Positions 6,443-13,253 are shown, counted from the stretch's first letter. The stretch: DNA of 13,666 bases from Flavobacteriales bacterium (GCA_900770875.1 CAAGLV010000139.1:1-13666), one strand, 5' to 3'. Numbers and translations are program-made. Notes: generated from the sequence alone by a model not told the origin.

Positions 6443-6475
6443 TCCGCCCGCCCCCCTGGTGCGACCTGCGGTCAG
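6443..6475. other. Isolated GC-rich patch upstream of the origin
   Basis: A run of about 30 bases is nearly all G/C (CCGCCCGCCCCCC at 6444-6456, then GACC-TGC-GGTC at 6463-6473) within DNA that is otherwise strongly AT-rich. The complementary strand has G6 followed by GGG and GG, which might stack. No gene covers it. Together with the AT-rich stretch 6480-6600, which includes a 9-bp inverted repeat GATTTTTCA/TGAAAAATC at 6555-6573, it fills the gap between the small minus-strand gene and the origin. Confidence 0.4.
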
Positions 6476-6734
6476 CTATATTTTTCTTTTTGTTTTGTTT
6501 TTTTCTTAGCTTTCTTTCTAACACGATTTTGAAAAGCACCACCTTCGAAAAGTCGATTTTTCAATGAAAAATCACTCCTTAAAAGACTAAAAAAACACGA
6601 TGTTTTTGTATTAAATAAACATAGCTTATCTAACATAACTTATCGGTTTTATCATTAACTATTATTGATTTTCATTTAATTATTTAATATTAAACTATTT
6701 ATATGTAATTAGTTGTTTTTAAAAAAAATCTAAT

Positions 6735-6808
6735 TACCACTTCTTTACTACTAAACTACCACTTCTTTACTACTATTTTGTTACTCTACTACCACTTCTT
6801 TACTACTA
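6735..6808 (+). repeat. Three 19-bp iterons, TACCACTTCTTTACTACTA
   Basis: Perfect copies lie at 6735-6753, 6757-6775 and 6790-6808. Start-to-start distances are 22 and 33 bp, about two and three helical turns, so all would be bound from the same face of the DNA. A fourth, truncated copy (TACCACTT) starts at 6811, 21 bp further on, and merges into the inverted repeat at 6807-6841. They are the presumed Rep-binding sites. Confidence 0.9.
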
Positions 6809-6841
6809 TCTACCACTTTGTATTTGTATAAGTGGTAGATA
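6807..6841. promoter_or_regulatory. Inverted half-iteron operator at the rep promoter
   Basis: TATCTACCACTT (6807-6818) and AAGTGGTAGATA (6830-6841) are perfect 12-bp inverted copies separated by 11 bp. They carry the first part of the iteron sequence. The element overlaps the -33 box of the rep promoter. In iteron plasmids Rep dimers bind such inverted half-sites to repress their own gene, and the position here fits that scheme. Confidence 0.75.
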
Positions 6842-6854
6842 TATTATATGTTTG
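6823..6854 (+). promoter_or_regulatory. rep promoter, Bacteroidetes type
   Basis: TTTG (6823-6826), a 20-nt spacer and TATGTTTG (6847-6854) fit the Bacteroidetes consensus TTTG-N19/21-TANNTTTG. Transcription would start near 6860, leaving a leader of only about 10 nt before the rep ATG at 6872. The -33 box sits within the spacer of the inverted repeat. Confidence 0.7.
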
Positions 6855-6871
6855 TTTTCAATTAATATCCT

Positions 6872-7876
6872 ATGGCTAAAATCAAAAACAAAGAACTTTT
6901 GCAATCCTATGTTTTAACTACTGCTAAATATGATTTTAGCGTATATGAAAAACGTATATTATATCGTATTGTTGAAATTCAACAAGAATTGTTAGAAGGT
7001 AAGAAATTAAATGAGCGTTATTTTTTAGCAGCAAATCATCATCAAGACGTAACATATACATTACCTATTTCCCTATTTCTGAAAGAAGATGATAGGAACA
7101 ACCACAAAGAGGTTAAAAAAGCTTTTAGATCACTTCAAACAAAAATAATAGAATATCAAGACGAGGATACTTGGGCAAGCCTTTCAATTATAGCAAATCC
7201 GAAAATAAAAACACGAACAGAAACAATAACATTTACAATAGATAAAATGATTAATGATATTTTTTTAGACTTCTCAAAAGGCTTTAAAAAGTATGAGTTA
7301 AAGACAGCTATGGAATTTGACAGCACTTATTCTATGCGTTTCTATGAATTATTATCTAATCAAAAAACCCCAATCAACTATTCTATTGATAATCTAAAGG
7401 AAATGTTTTCATTAGTCGGCAAATACAATAATCGACCTGCTGGGTTTATAGAAAAAGTAATCGAACCAGCTAAAAAAGAATTAGACAAATGTAGTCCTTA
7501 TACCTTTCACTACGAACCGATAAAAACAGGTCGAAAGATTACAGGTATTCGATTTATTCCGATTCATCAACCACAATTCGAAGATGAATCATTAAAGAAA
7601 CAAAAGGTTATAAAACAAATGTCTAATCGTTGGTTCATTCCTAAAAACATCGAGGATTATTTAAAATATAATTACGAATTCACAGATAAAGAATTAAATA
7701 ATAACCTTAATTTATTTGAAACTATTCATAACAATTTAAACGAAGAAGAGTTCTTAGATTTTTTAGTTGAGCTTCGTCCATCTGCTCAATATGCAGATAA
7801 TCCAAAAGGATTTTTAATTGGAGCTTTAAAAAAGAAATCTGAGCAAATTTTTGAGCAAAAATACCTCCAAAAATGA
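6872..7876 (+). CDS. Rep_3/RepB-family plasmid replication initiator
   Basis: This 334-residue protein opens MAKIKNKELLQSYVLTTAKYDFSVYEKRILYRIVE, the typical start of Rep_3 initiators. A first winged-helix domain runs to about residue 135 (NHHQDVTYTLPISLFL, then KEVKKAFRSLQTKIIEY). The second includes SMRFYELLSNQKTPINYSIDNLKEMF (154-179), the helix that usually contacts iterons, then the FIEKVIEPAKKELD helix and a beta-hairpin ending ITGIRFIPI. The C-terminal 100 residues are family-variable. It binds the iterons at 6735-6808 to open the origin and probably represses itself through the inverted repeat. The gene is intact. Its presence marks the window as all or part of a plasmid or an integrated plasmid. 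Confidence 0.93.
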   Translation: MAKIKNKELLQSYVLTTAKYDFSVYEKRILYRIVEIQQELLEGKKLNERYFLAANHHQDVTYTLPISLFLKEDDRNNHKEVKKAFRSLQTKIIEYQDEDTWASLSIIANPKIKTRTETITFTIDKMINDIFLDFSKGFKKYELKTAMEFDSTYSMRFYELLSNQKTPINYSIDNLKEMFSLVGKYNNRPAGFIEKVIEPAKKELDKCSPYTFHYEPIKTGRKITGIRFIPIHQPQFEDESLKKQKVIKQMSNRWFIPKNIEDYLKYNYEFTDKELNNNLNLFETIHNNLNEEEFLDFLVELRPSAQYADNPKGFLIGALKKKSEQIFEQKYLQK

Positions 7877-7881
7877 CACGG

Positions 7882-7918
7882 CAAAACTATGCCATTTTAT
7901 TAAAATGGCATAGTTTTG
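7882..7918. repeat. 37-bp near-perfect palindrome between rep and the accessory gene
   Basis: Two perfect 18-bp arms (7882-7899 and 7901-7918) flank a single T. Each arm carries the 15-mer CAAAACTATGCCATT. No U-tract follows on either strand, so it is not a typical terminator. It ends 25 nt before the accessory ATG, a good place for an operator or protein-loading site. A third copy of the 15-mer lies inside the accessory gene at 8130-8144. Confidence 0.8.
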
Positions 7919-7943
7919 ACATACTAGCAAAAAACCTATCTCT

Positions 7944-8363
7944 ATGAATTACATTGATATAAAAGAAGCTATTGAAAAGACTGGAAAAAGTGAAAGAACA
8001 ATCCGTAGATTATTTTCAAACGCTGATTCTAAGCCATATATTCAAAGAAAAGGAAATAAGACACTCATAGAAGTTAATTATCTATTTTCAATCTACGAAG
8101 CCAAAAAAGAAGACAAAAAACGGCACAGGCAAAACTATGCCATTGCCGAAATTTGGCAGAGGCAAGAAGATGTTAATGATTTAAAAACAAAACTTGCTTT
8201 AGCTGAGCAAGAATTAAAGAATAAAGAGCTACTTCTTCAAGAAAAAGAGGGCAGAATAATGGACTTACAAAAAACTATTTTACTCTTAGAAGCACCTAAA
8301 AAAGAAGTTGAAAATTTCGATCAAAAACCTATTGAAAAGAAAAAGAAATGGTGGTTATTTTAA
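7944..8363 (+). CDS. Plasmid accessory DNA-binding protein, HTH plus coiled coil
   Basis: This 139-residue protein has three visible parts. An N-terminal helix-turn-helix (about 3-50, IDIKEAIEKTGKSERTIRRLF) is followed by a basic linker (54-72) and a heptad-patterned coiled coil (about 73-116, DVNDLKTKLALAEQELKNKE onward). A short basic tail ends KKKKWWLF. The gene follows rep by 67 nt. The same architecture is known in single-component partition proteins of Gram-positive theta plasmids (pSK1 Par) and in RepX/DUF536-type accessory proteins, which also end in a Lys/Trp/Phe-rich tail. I infer a role in stability or copy control. Homology cannot be claimed from the pattern alone. Confidence 0.7.
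   Translation: MNYIDIKEAIEKTGKSERTIRRLFSNADSKPYIQRKGNKTLIEVNYLFSIYEAKKEDKKRHRQNYAIAEIWQRQEDVNDLKTKLALAEQELKNKELLLQEKEGRIMDLQKTILLLEAPKKEVENFDQKPIEKKKKWWLF
8128..8144 (+). repeat. Third copy of the palindrome motif inside the accessory gene
   Basis: GGCAAAACTATGCCATT at 8128-8144 is identical to 7880-7896, and its last 15 bases match the inverted arm at 7918-7904. It encodes residues 62-67 (RQNYAI) in the linker between the HTH and coiled coil. GGCA/TGCC makes each copy a small dyad. A 17-base exact match is unlikely by chance over this distance. Confidence 0.8.
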
Positions 8364-8378
8364 CCCTATTTTAATTTT

Positions 8379-8428
8379 AATATATAGAAAATGCCATCAT
8401 AAATTTATGATGGCATTTTCTATATATT
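8379..8428. terminator. Perfect 50-bp palindrome, bidirectional terminator
   Basis: Two perfect 25-bp arms meet without a spacer at 8403/8404. The arm includes TATATAGAAAATGCCATCAT. It lies 16 nt after the accessory gene stop (plus) and before the end of the convergent minus-strand gene at 8501, so it can insulate both. It contains ATGCCAT, also the core of the 15-mer next door, but the rest differs. Confidence 0.75.
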
Positions 8429-8434
8429 GTATAT

Positions 8435-8462
8435 ACTTTACATAAAACGTGTTATAAGTTTA
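8435..8462. other. dif-like XerC/XerD site 3 (pdif candidate)
   Basis: It has the same 11-6-11 plan as the two sites around the RES cassette: left arm ACTTTACATAA, spacer AACGTG, right arm TTATAAGTTTA. The left arm differs from theirs at one position (A to T), and the right arm again starts TTATA. It sits at the junction between the replicon (ending 8363) and the secreted-protein operon (ending 8501), where a module boundary would be expected. It is more diverged than sites 1 and 2. Confidence 0.55.
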
Positions 8463-8500
8463 ATTTCTAATAGATAATTTAAAGTTCTAGTTTGTGAAAA

Positions 8501-10267
8501 TTAGTTTATCAGCAATTTCTCTTGAAACACTTTACCATTGATGTCAATTGCTTTTATGATGTAAGTTCCTTTTGGTAAAAACTGCACCTCAATTGTTTGT
8601 GTTAATCCACTTTTTGCTTTTTGAGTGATTACTTTTTGTCCGACTAAATTGTAAACTTCTATCAACGAATCTTGATGAATAAATCCTTTGATGTAAACTT
8701 TATCTTTCGTTGGATTTGGATAGATTTTTAGCGTAGAAGTTGAGATATCTGAAGTGCTTAAATCATCATTTCGACCAAATTTAGCTAAAAAAAGTTGTCC
8801 AAAATCTCCATTATTCGGTAAATAACTGTAGTATTGTTGATGTGTATTAGGTGTTGTAATATCTTTTGGACTATCGGTACGTCCTGCTAAATAAAAAGTT
8901 TCGTCATTAATTGGTAATATACTAGATAAATCTTCAATTCCATTACTTCCAAAAAAACTTCCCCAGACTAATTGTCCATTGGGATTAAATTTTATCATTA
9001 AAAGATCAAAATTTCCATTATTTGTTGATCTAAATGTATTATCATCAAATATTAAGTCTGTACTCTCTGTAATACCTGTTACATAAAGATGATTGTCTTT
9101 ATATTCTAGACTCTTTGCCTCGAAACCTGCATAATCCATATCATTTCCTCCAAAATATGTTGACCAAATTGGAGTAAAATTATCATCTAATCTTGCTATA
9201 TATATATCTGTAGAACCACCACCATAAACAGATTGATAACTATTTGATGTAATTAATGCCGTATTATTGGATAAATTTTCTGTATCACCTGTCACATAAA
9301 TTCCATCATTCGTAACGTTTATATTACTTAAAAATAACTTATCGTTTTCACCGTAATAGGTTGCTAGTTCTCTTCGTCCATTTAATGCATTAAAACGAGA
9401 CAAAATTGAAATAGATGGGGTTGTTTGATAGGCATTTTCTGTAATCCAAGGAAAATCTATTGTGAATTGTTCTCGAATATTGTGTCTAAGTGTGATGTAT
9501 AATTTTTGATTATAGTAATCAATATCTGTAAATAATCCATTTGCATAGAACGTACCCCAAATCAATTGTCCATTTGGATTTAATTTGAAAAGCAATCCAT
9601 TTCCTTGACTAGCACCCTGTTCACGAGTAATTGCAACGGGATAGAAAGTGCCTTCGGTCGTAATGCCATTGTCTATATTTGTTAAACCAGTTCCATATAT
9701 ATTCCCTTGCTCATCCAAAGCTATATTATTATGATAATTTTCTTTAATCGGTAAATATGTCGTCCAGATGGCATTAAAATTAGTATCTAATTTTGAAATT
9801 AATTTCACTAATCCATTCCAGTTCTCTCCTGGTGCAGGAAACCAAACATTAGAAGTTCCTAAATCTCTACGAAAAGTTGTTCCTGTTATAACGATATGAT
9901 TCGTATAATCTACTTCTAATTCTATTATTTGATAAGGTAAATAGTTCGCTGTGATTAAAGTACCATTAGGTGAAAATTTTGTAACATAAGATACAACATA
10001 ATCATTGGATTGATACATTAGTGGGTTTTCTGTTGGATAAATAAATCCTTGAAAATACTCGCGATTTAAAGTATGTTGTAAATTAAAAGAAGTATTTCTC
10101 ATAGAGCCTGCAACAATGATATTCCCATAATTGTCTTTAACAATTTTAGGAAAACTTAATCCATTTCCACCCACATAAGTACTCCAAAGTCGATCGTATT
10201 GGTTAAACCCTTGGGCTTGTAAAGAGATGGTGATTAAGGTGAAAAATAGTAAGAGTTTATGTTTCAT
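8501..10267 (-). CDS. T9SS-secreted beta-propeller-like protein
   Basis: This 588-residue protein has a signal peptide (1-19, ending LQAQG) and a long body of five or six repeats built on W-S/G-T-Y/F-x-G-G. Examples are LWSTYVGGNG, AIWTTYLP, LIWGTFYANG, PIWSTYFGGNDMDYAG and LVWGSFFGSNG. Each is followed by a DxxGNIIVAG/GNIYGTG-like strand, as in SBBP-type propellers. From residue 515 a type A T9SS C-terminal domain follows (IYPNPTKDKVYIKG, IEVYNLVGQKV, LPKGTYIIKA, ending EKLLIN). The protein would cross the outer membrane by the type IX system and be anchored or released. It is last in an operon behind two lipoproteins and a small secreted protein. The ligand or adhesin role is unknown. Confidence 0.88.
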   Translation of the reverse strand: MKHKLLLFFTLITISLQAQGFNQYDRLWSTYVGGNGLSFPKIVKDNYGNIIVAGSMRNTSFNLQHTLNREYFQGFIYPTENPLMYQSNDYVVSYVTKFSPNGTLITANYLPYQIIELEVDYTNHIVITGTTFRRDLGTSNVWFPAPGENWNGLVKLISKLDTNFNAIWTTYLPIKENYHNNIALDEQGNIYGTGLTNIDNGITTEGTFYPVAITREQGASQGNGLLFKLNPNGQLIWGTFYANGLFTDIDYYNQKLYITLRHNIREQFTIDFPWITENAYQTTPSISILSRFNALNGRRELATYYGENDKLFLSNINVTNDGIYVTGDTENLSNNTALITSNSYQSVYGGGSTDIYIARLDDNFTPIWSTYFGGNDMDYAGFEAKSLEYKDNHLYVTGITESTDLIFDDNTFRSTNNGNFDLLMIKFNPNGQLVWGSFFGSNGIEDLSSILPINDETFYLAGRTDSPKDITTPNTHQQYYSYLPNNGDFGQLFLAKFGRNDDLSTSDISTSTLKIYPNPTKDKVYIKGFIHQDSLIEVYNLVGQKVITQKAKSGLTQTIEVQFLPKGTYIIKAIDINGKVFQEKLLIN

Positions 10268-10319
10268 AGTTGTGTGTTCTGTTAATTTATGTAAGCGAAT
10301 ATATTTAATTAATAGAAAG

Positions 10320-10345
10320 CAACCTAACTAAAAATAGTTAGGTTG
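10320..10345 (-). terminator. Hairpin between the 178-residue gene and the T9SS gene
   Basis: CAACCTAACTA (10320-10330) pairs perfectly with TAGTTAGGTTG (10335-10345) around an AAAA loop. It lies 8 nt after the stop of the upstream minus-strand gene and 52 nt before the T9SS start. The minus-strand tail is only moderately T-rich, so it may attenuate rather than stop transcription. Confidence 0.55.
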
Positions 10346-10353
10346 TAGAAGGA

Positions 10354-10890
10354 TTATTGCTCAGTAAAAGTGATATACATTCTTTCCCCTATCGTATAAG
10401 ATTCTGCTCTTGCTATTGATGTTCCATTTTCACCTGTCCATTCGTATGGTAAATTGTTATCACAAATTTGTGCCATAATAAAACTTATAGCTGTGCCATC
10501 TTGTAGCATTGGATTGGATTGATGTACGGCTTTAAAATTGAATTTTGACCATTCATAAGATCCGTTTACAAATAAATTTGTGGAAAGATCTTGTAGAGTT
10601 CTGTTACTACTAGAACTAATATTAGTAGAATTATGATAAGCTTCTCCAGATAAAGATCTAGCCTTAATATCTCCAATCATAAATTTATCATTATAAGTAA
10701 TAAAAGGTCTTTCGCCTGGTTCAAATTCTAAATCATAAATTGTTAATTGATCATTACAATTCAATGTGTCTTTAGCTGTTAGATGCCCATAGACTAAATA
10801 GTTCTCTGTATCATTTAGAATAGTGAATGGTCTTGCCGCATTCGCAGCAGTTAAACTACATACAGTTAATAATAGTAATATCTTTTTCAT
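10354..10890 (-). CDS. Secreted protein of unknown function
   Basis: This 178-residue protein has a signal peptide (1-18, ending AANA, mature start ARPFTI). The mature part is beta-rich with many Asn/Thr and two cysteines in the C-NDQLTIYDLEFEPGERPF and QICDNNLPYEW segments. I recognise no family. The start lies 2 nt after the stop of the lipoprotein gene, so the two are translationally coupled. The product would be periplasmic or exported, and is likely a partner of the lipoproteins and T9SS protein in the same operon. Confidence 0.75.
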   Translation of the reverse strand: MKKILLLLTVCSLTAANAARPFTILNDTENYLVYGHLTAKDTLNCNDQLTIYDLEFEPGERPFITYNDKFMIGDIKARSLSGEAYHNSTNISSSSNRTLQDLSTNLFVNGSYEWSKFNFKAVHQSNPMLQDGTAISFIMAQICDNNLPYEWTGENGTSIARAESYTIGERMYITFTEQ

Positions 10891-10892
10891 AA

Positions 10893-11264
10893 TTATTTTT
10901 TATTTGTGTAGATAGAAAATGCTTTATTTAAAATTTGGTTTAAATCACCATTTGTTTCTGTTTTTAACTGTTCTTCTGTAATACCAGTTGAGTAAATTAA
11001 CTCTAAAGCAGCAGGGTAAAGAATTTGTTTACGTTCAGGAGATAATTCGTTTCCGTATTTTTCTGTGTACTCCTTAGTCGGTAAATATCTTAACTGACTC
11101 ATTTCTTTAATCGCTTTTTTAAAACCAAGTACATAAGGATCTTGGTTCGTCGCCTTTTGACTTAATTCCGTTTTAGGAGAAATTTCACTTGTTTGTGCAT
11201 CGTCTTCTGCACAAGAGAATAATGCTAGTGACATTCCAAGCATTACTAATAATTTGTTTTTCAT
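10893..11264 (-). CDS. Small lipoprotein
   Basis: This 123-residue protein starts with a type II signal (MKNKLLVMLGMSLALFSC). The lipobox is LFSC, with Cys18 as the lipid-bearing residue, followed by AEDDAQT. Acidic residues straight after the Cys favour surface or outer-membrane location in Bacteroidetes. The mature part is helical (ELSPERKQILYPAALELIYSTGITEEQLKTETNGDLNQIL) with no recognised domain. It follows a truncated lipoprotein gene by 17 nt and precedes the 178-residue gene by 2 nt. Confidence 0.75.
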   Translation of the reverse strand: MKNKLLVMLGMSLALFSCAEDDAQTSEISPKTELSQKATNQDPYVLGFKKAIKEMSQLRYLPTKEYTEKYGNELSPERKQILYPAALELIYSTGITEEQLKTETNGDLNQILNKAFSIYTNKK

Positions 11265-11281
11265 AATGTGTTAATTGTTTT

Positions 11282-11502
11282 TTAATCAGTTTTATTACAT
11301 TCCCATTTTTTACATGGTTCATTATTTTTTAATATATATACAGAATCATTTTTAATTAGGATTGAATCATTTATAGGATTATCTATTCTTTTGAAAATTT
11401 CTTGATTATTATTTATTATATCATCCTCTTCTTCTGTACATGATAATAGCATTAAAATACTTAGTGTTATAAATAACAGACCTTTGGATGTCCTAACTAA
11501 AC
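11282..11502 (-). pseudogene. 5'-truncated lipoprotein gene, cut by the IS
   Basis: An open minus-strand frame runs from the IS edge to TAA at 11284-11282. It encodes part of a signal peptide (TSKGLLFITLSILMLLSC) with lipobox LLSC, then TEEEDD and a short Asn/Lys-rich mature part ending CKKWECNKTD. No ATG precedes the signal core before the IS boundary, so the start codon and promoter were lost. The mature protein has about 56 residues and two further cysteines. It heads the operon that continues at 11264. Loss of its promoter could silence the operon unless the IS supplies one. Confidence 0.7.
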
Positions 11503-11541
11503 TTCCAGTGTAAGAAAAGGTATAATACTTATCTTACGATT

Positions 11542-11841
11542 ATGAAAGGACAAAAAAATCATTACGAGGCTTCATTTAAATTACGAGCAGTAGAATTAAG
11601 TTACGAAAGAAGTAACATTTCAGAATTAGCTAGGGAACTTGGAATAAAAGCTTCATTATTATACAAGTGGCGCAAAGATTATCAAGAATATGGATCCAAC
11701 AGTTTTCCAGGAAAAGGTAATTTAAAATTAACACCTGAACAGGAGCGAATATTGGAATTAGAAAAGAAACTAAAAGATGCAGAATTAGAACGTGATATCT
11801 TAAAAAAAGCAATCAGCATTTTCTCCAAGAGCGGTCGATGA
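11542..11841 (+). CDS. IS3-family transposase OrfA
   Basis: This 99-residue protein has a helix-turn-helix (about 9-48, FKLRAVELSYERSNISELARELGIKASLLYKWRKDY) that recognises the IS ends. A leucine-zipper-like helix (about 68-95, LTPEQERILELEKKLKDAELERDILKKAI) dimerises it. Its stop overlaps the orfB start by 4 nt (ATGA). A slippery run of seven A followed by G at 11802-11809 lies near the 3' end. The frame -1 from this site is open into orfB, so a fused OrfAB transposase can be made as in other IS3 members. Confidence 0.9.
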   Translation: MKGQKNHYEASFKLRAVELSYERSNISELARELGIKASLLYKWRKDYQEYGSNSFPGKGNLKLTPEQERILELEKKLKDAELERDILKKAISIFSKSGR

Positions 11842-12716
11842 AATATAGATTCATAAAGAATCATGAGTTCCAATTTCCGATTGAGAAAATGTGTTTTCTA
11901 TTAAAAATCAATTCCAGCAGCTATTATAAATGGAAAAAGAGAGGTTATTCCAATCGACTTTTGAGAAAAAATTTGATGTTGGATAAAATAACATATTTAT
12001 ATTTTGAATTTAAGCAGAGATACGGAAGTCCTCGAATTCATTCAGAATTAAATGCTTTAGGTTATAGAATATCACTTAAAACAGTTGCTAAATATATGCA
12101 AGAGCTTGGTTTAAGAAGTAAATTAAGTAAAAAGTTTAGAGTTACAACAAATTCCAAACACAATTATTTAACTGTGAATAATCTACTTAATAGAGACTTT
12201 AGTGCTTCAAAACCTTGTATGAAATGGGTGTCAGATATTACTTATATTCAAACGCAAGAAGGGTTTTTATATTTAACAACAATCATCGATTTGTACGATA
12301 GAAAGGTGATTGGTTGGAGTTTAAGCCACACTATGAGTACCGAAGAAACAAGTTTAGCCGCCTGGAAAATGGCGATAAAAAATAGACCGATTAAAAAAGG
12401 AATGTTATTTCATTCCGACAGAGGTATTCAATATGCTTCAAAGAAGTTTACAAACGTGCTTGATTCTTATGGTGTTATTCGTAGCATGTCTAGAAAAGGA
12501 AATTGCTGGGATAATGCTGTGGCTGAGAGTTTCTTTAAATCTTTAAAAACAGAACTCATTTATGGAAATAAATTAATAACACGAGAAAGAATGAAAACAC
12601 AAATTTTTCAGTATATTGAAATTTGGTATAACAGAAATAGAAGGCATAAAGCTTTGAATTATAAAACTATTTTTGAGTTTAATAATAATTTACAATTTTT
12701 AAAATATGTAGCTTAA
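11838..12716 (+). CDS. IS3-family DDE transposase OrfB
   Basis: This 292-residue protein is the integrase-like catalytic subunit. The N-terminal HTH_21-type segment (about 15-70, ending YGSPRIHSELNALGY) precedes an rve/RNase-H fold. The catalytic triad is visible: Asp133 in KWVSDITYI, Asp194 in FHSDRGIQY and Glu230 in NCWDNAVAESFFKSLK, with 35 residues between the last two (DD35E). The C-terminal IEIWYNRNRRHKALNY motif is also typical. All parts are intact, so the element may still be active. The stop codon abuts the right inverted repeat. Confidence 0.93.
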   Translation: MKYRFIKNHEFQFPIEKMCFLLKINSSSYYKWKKRGYSNRLLRKNLMLDKITYLYFEFKQRYGSPRIHSELNALGYRISLKTVAKYMQELGLRSKLSKKFRVTTNSKHNYLTVNNLLNRDFSASKPCMKWVSDITYIQTQEGFLYLTTIIDLYDRKVIGWSLSHTMSTEETSLAAWKMAIKNRPIKKGMLFHSDRGIQYASKKFTNVLDSYGVIRSMSRKGNCWDNAVAESFFKSLKTELIYGNKLITRERMKTQIFQYIEIWYNRNRRHKALNYKTIFEFNNNLQFLKYVA

Positions 12717-12728
12717 CTTACACTGGAA

Positions 12729-13253
12729 AATTCAGGGGGATATCCACATTTATGGTTTGTAACGATACATCCATTTGATGATGGTAATGGGCGAATTGCT
12801 CGTACAATTGCTGATTTACAATTAACACGTTCAGATGGTAGTAATCAACGTTTCTATAGTATGTCCTCTCAAATTCGTAAAAATAGAAATTCATATTATG
12901 AGATTTTAGAAGAAACACAAAAAGGGGATTTGGATATTACCAGTTGGATGAAATGGTATTGTGATAATCTCTTGATTGCAATACAAGATGCTGAAATGAC
13001 TTTACAAAAAGTATTAGTAAAGCACAATTTTTGGCAAACAAATCAAAATGTATCTTTAAATGATAGACAAATTAAAATCTTGAATATGTTATTAGATCAT
13101 TTTGATGGAAATTTAAATACTAAAAAATGGGCATTAATTAATAAGGTTTCAACAGATACAGCATTAAGAGATATTACAGATTTAGTCCAAAAAAATATAC
13201 TTCAAAAATCATTAGCAAGCGGTAGAAGTACAAGTTATGAATTGATCATTTAG
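12729..13253 (+). pseudogene. Fic-family protein, C-terminal remnant
   Basis: From the IS edge an open frame reads NSGGYPHLWFVTIHPFDDGNGRIART. This holds the Fic catalytic motif HPFxxGNGR at 12768-12794, whose His is the AMPylation catalytic residue. Downstream are the usual RSDGSNQRFYSMSSQIRKNRNSYY segment and a C-terminal winged helix (about 13081-13250) ending in TAG. Fic proteins transfer AMP or related groups to target proteins. The N-terminal half, with its inhibitory helix if any, is missing, so the gene is dead or at best gives a short product from the ATG at 12861 that lacks the catalytic motif. The IS lies directly at the break. Confidence 0.85.

Larger units (their letters stand above)
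6600..6841. other. Theta-type replication origin (AT-rich DUE plus iterons)
   Basis: An AT-rich tract (about 6600-6733) of the kind that melts at initiation precedes three perfect 19-bp iterons and a partial inverted pair, directly upstream of the Rep_3 gene. This order (AT-rich region, iterons, rep promoter, rep) is the standard layout of iteron-controlled plasmids. I see no convincing DnaA box. Confidence 0.75.
11503..12728 (+). mobile_element. IS3-family (IS150-like) insertion sequence, about 1.23 kb
   Basis: Perfect 12-bp terminal inverted repeats TTCCAGTGTAAG (11503-11514) and CTTACACTGGAA (12717-12728) enclose orfA and orfB. The similarity continues imperfectly for about 10 bp further in. 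The length and two-ORF layout are normal for IS3-family elements. No 3-5 bp target duplication is visible: the left flank ends CTAAAC and the right flank begins AATTC. The two sides carry different truncated genes. The exact outermost bases are uncertain by 1-3 bp. Confidence 0.85.

Noticed and set aside
6631..6638. TAACATAA resembling a dif left arm upstream of the iterons
   Set aside because: The six bases after it are followed by GGTTTTATC rather than a TTAT-starting arm, so the second half-site is missing.
7882..7918. Palindrome after rep as a Rho-independent terminator
   Set aside because: No U-tract follows on either strand and the motif recurs inside the next gene, which fits a protein-binding site better.
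11630..11873. Minus-strand open frames inside the transposase orfA
   Set aside because: They are antisense to an intact, recognisable OrfA and show no independent motif.
12718..12918. Minus-strand frame at the right edge of the IS
   Set aside because: It crosses the IS boundary and lies antisense to the conserved Fic motif, so it cannot be an original gene.
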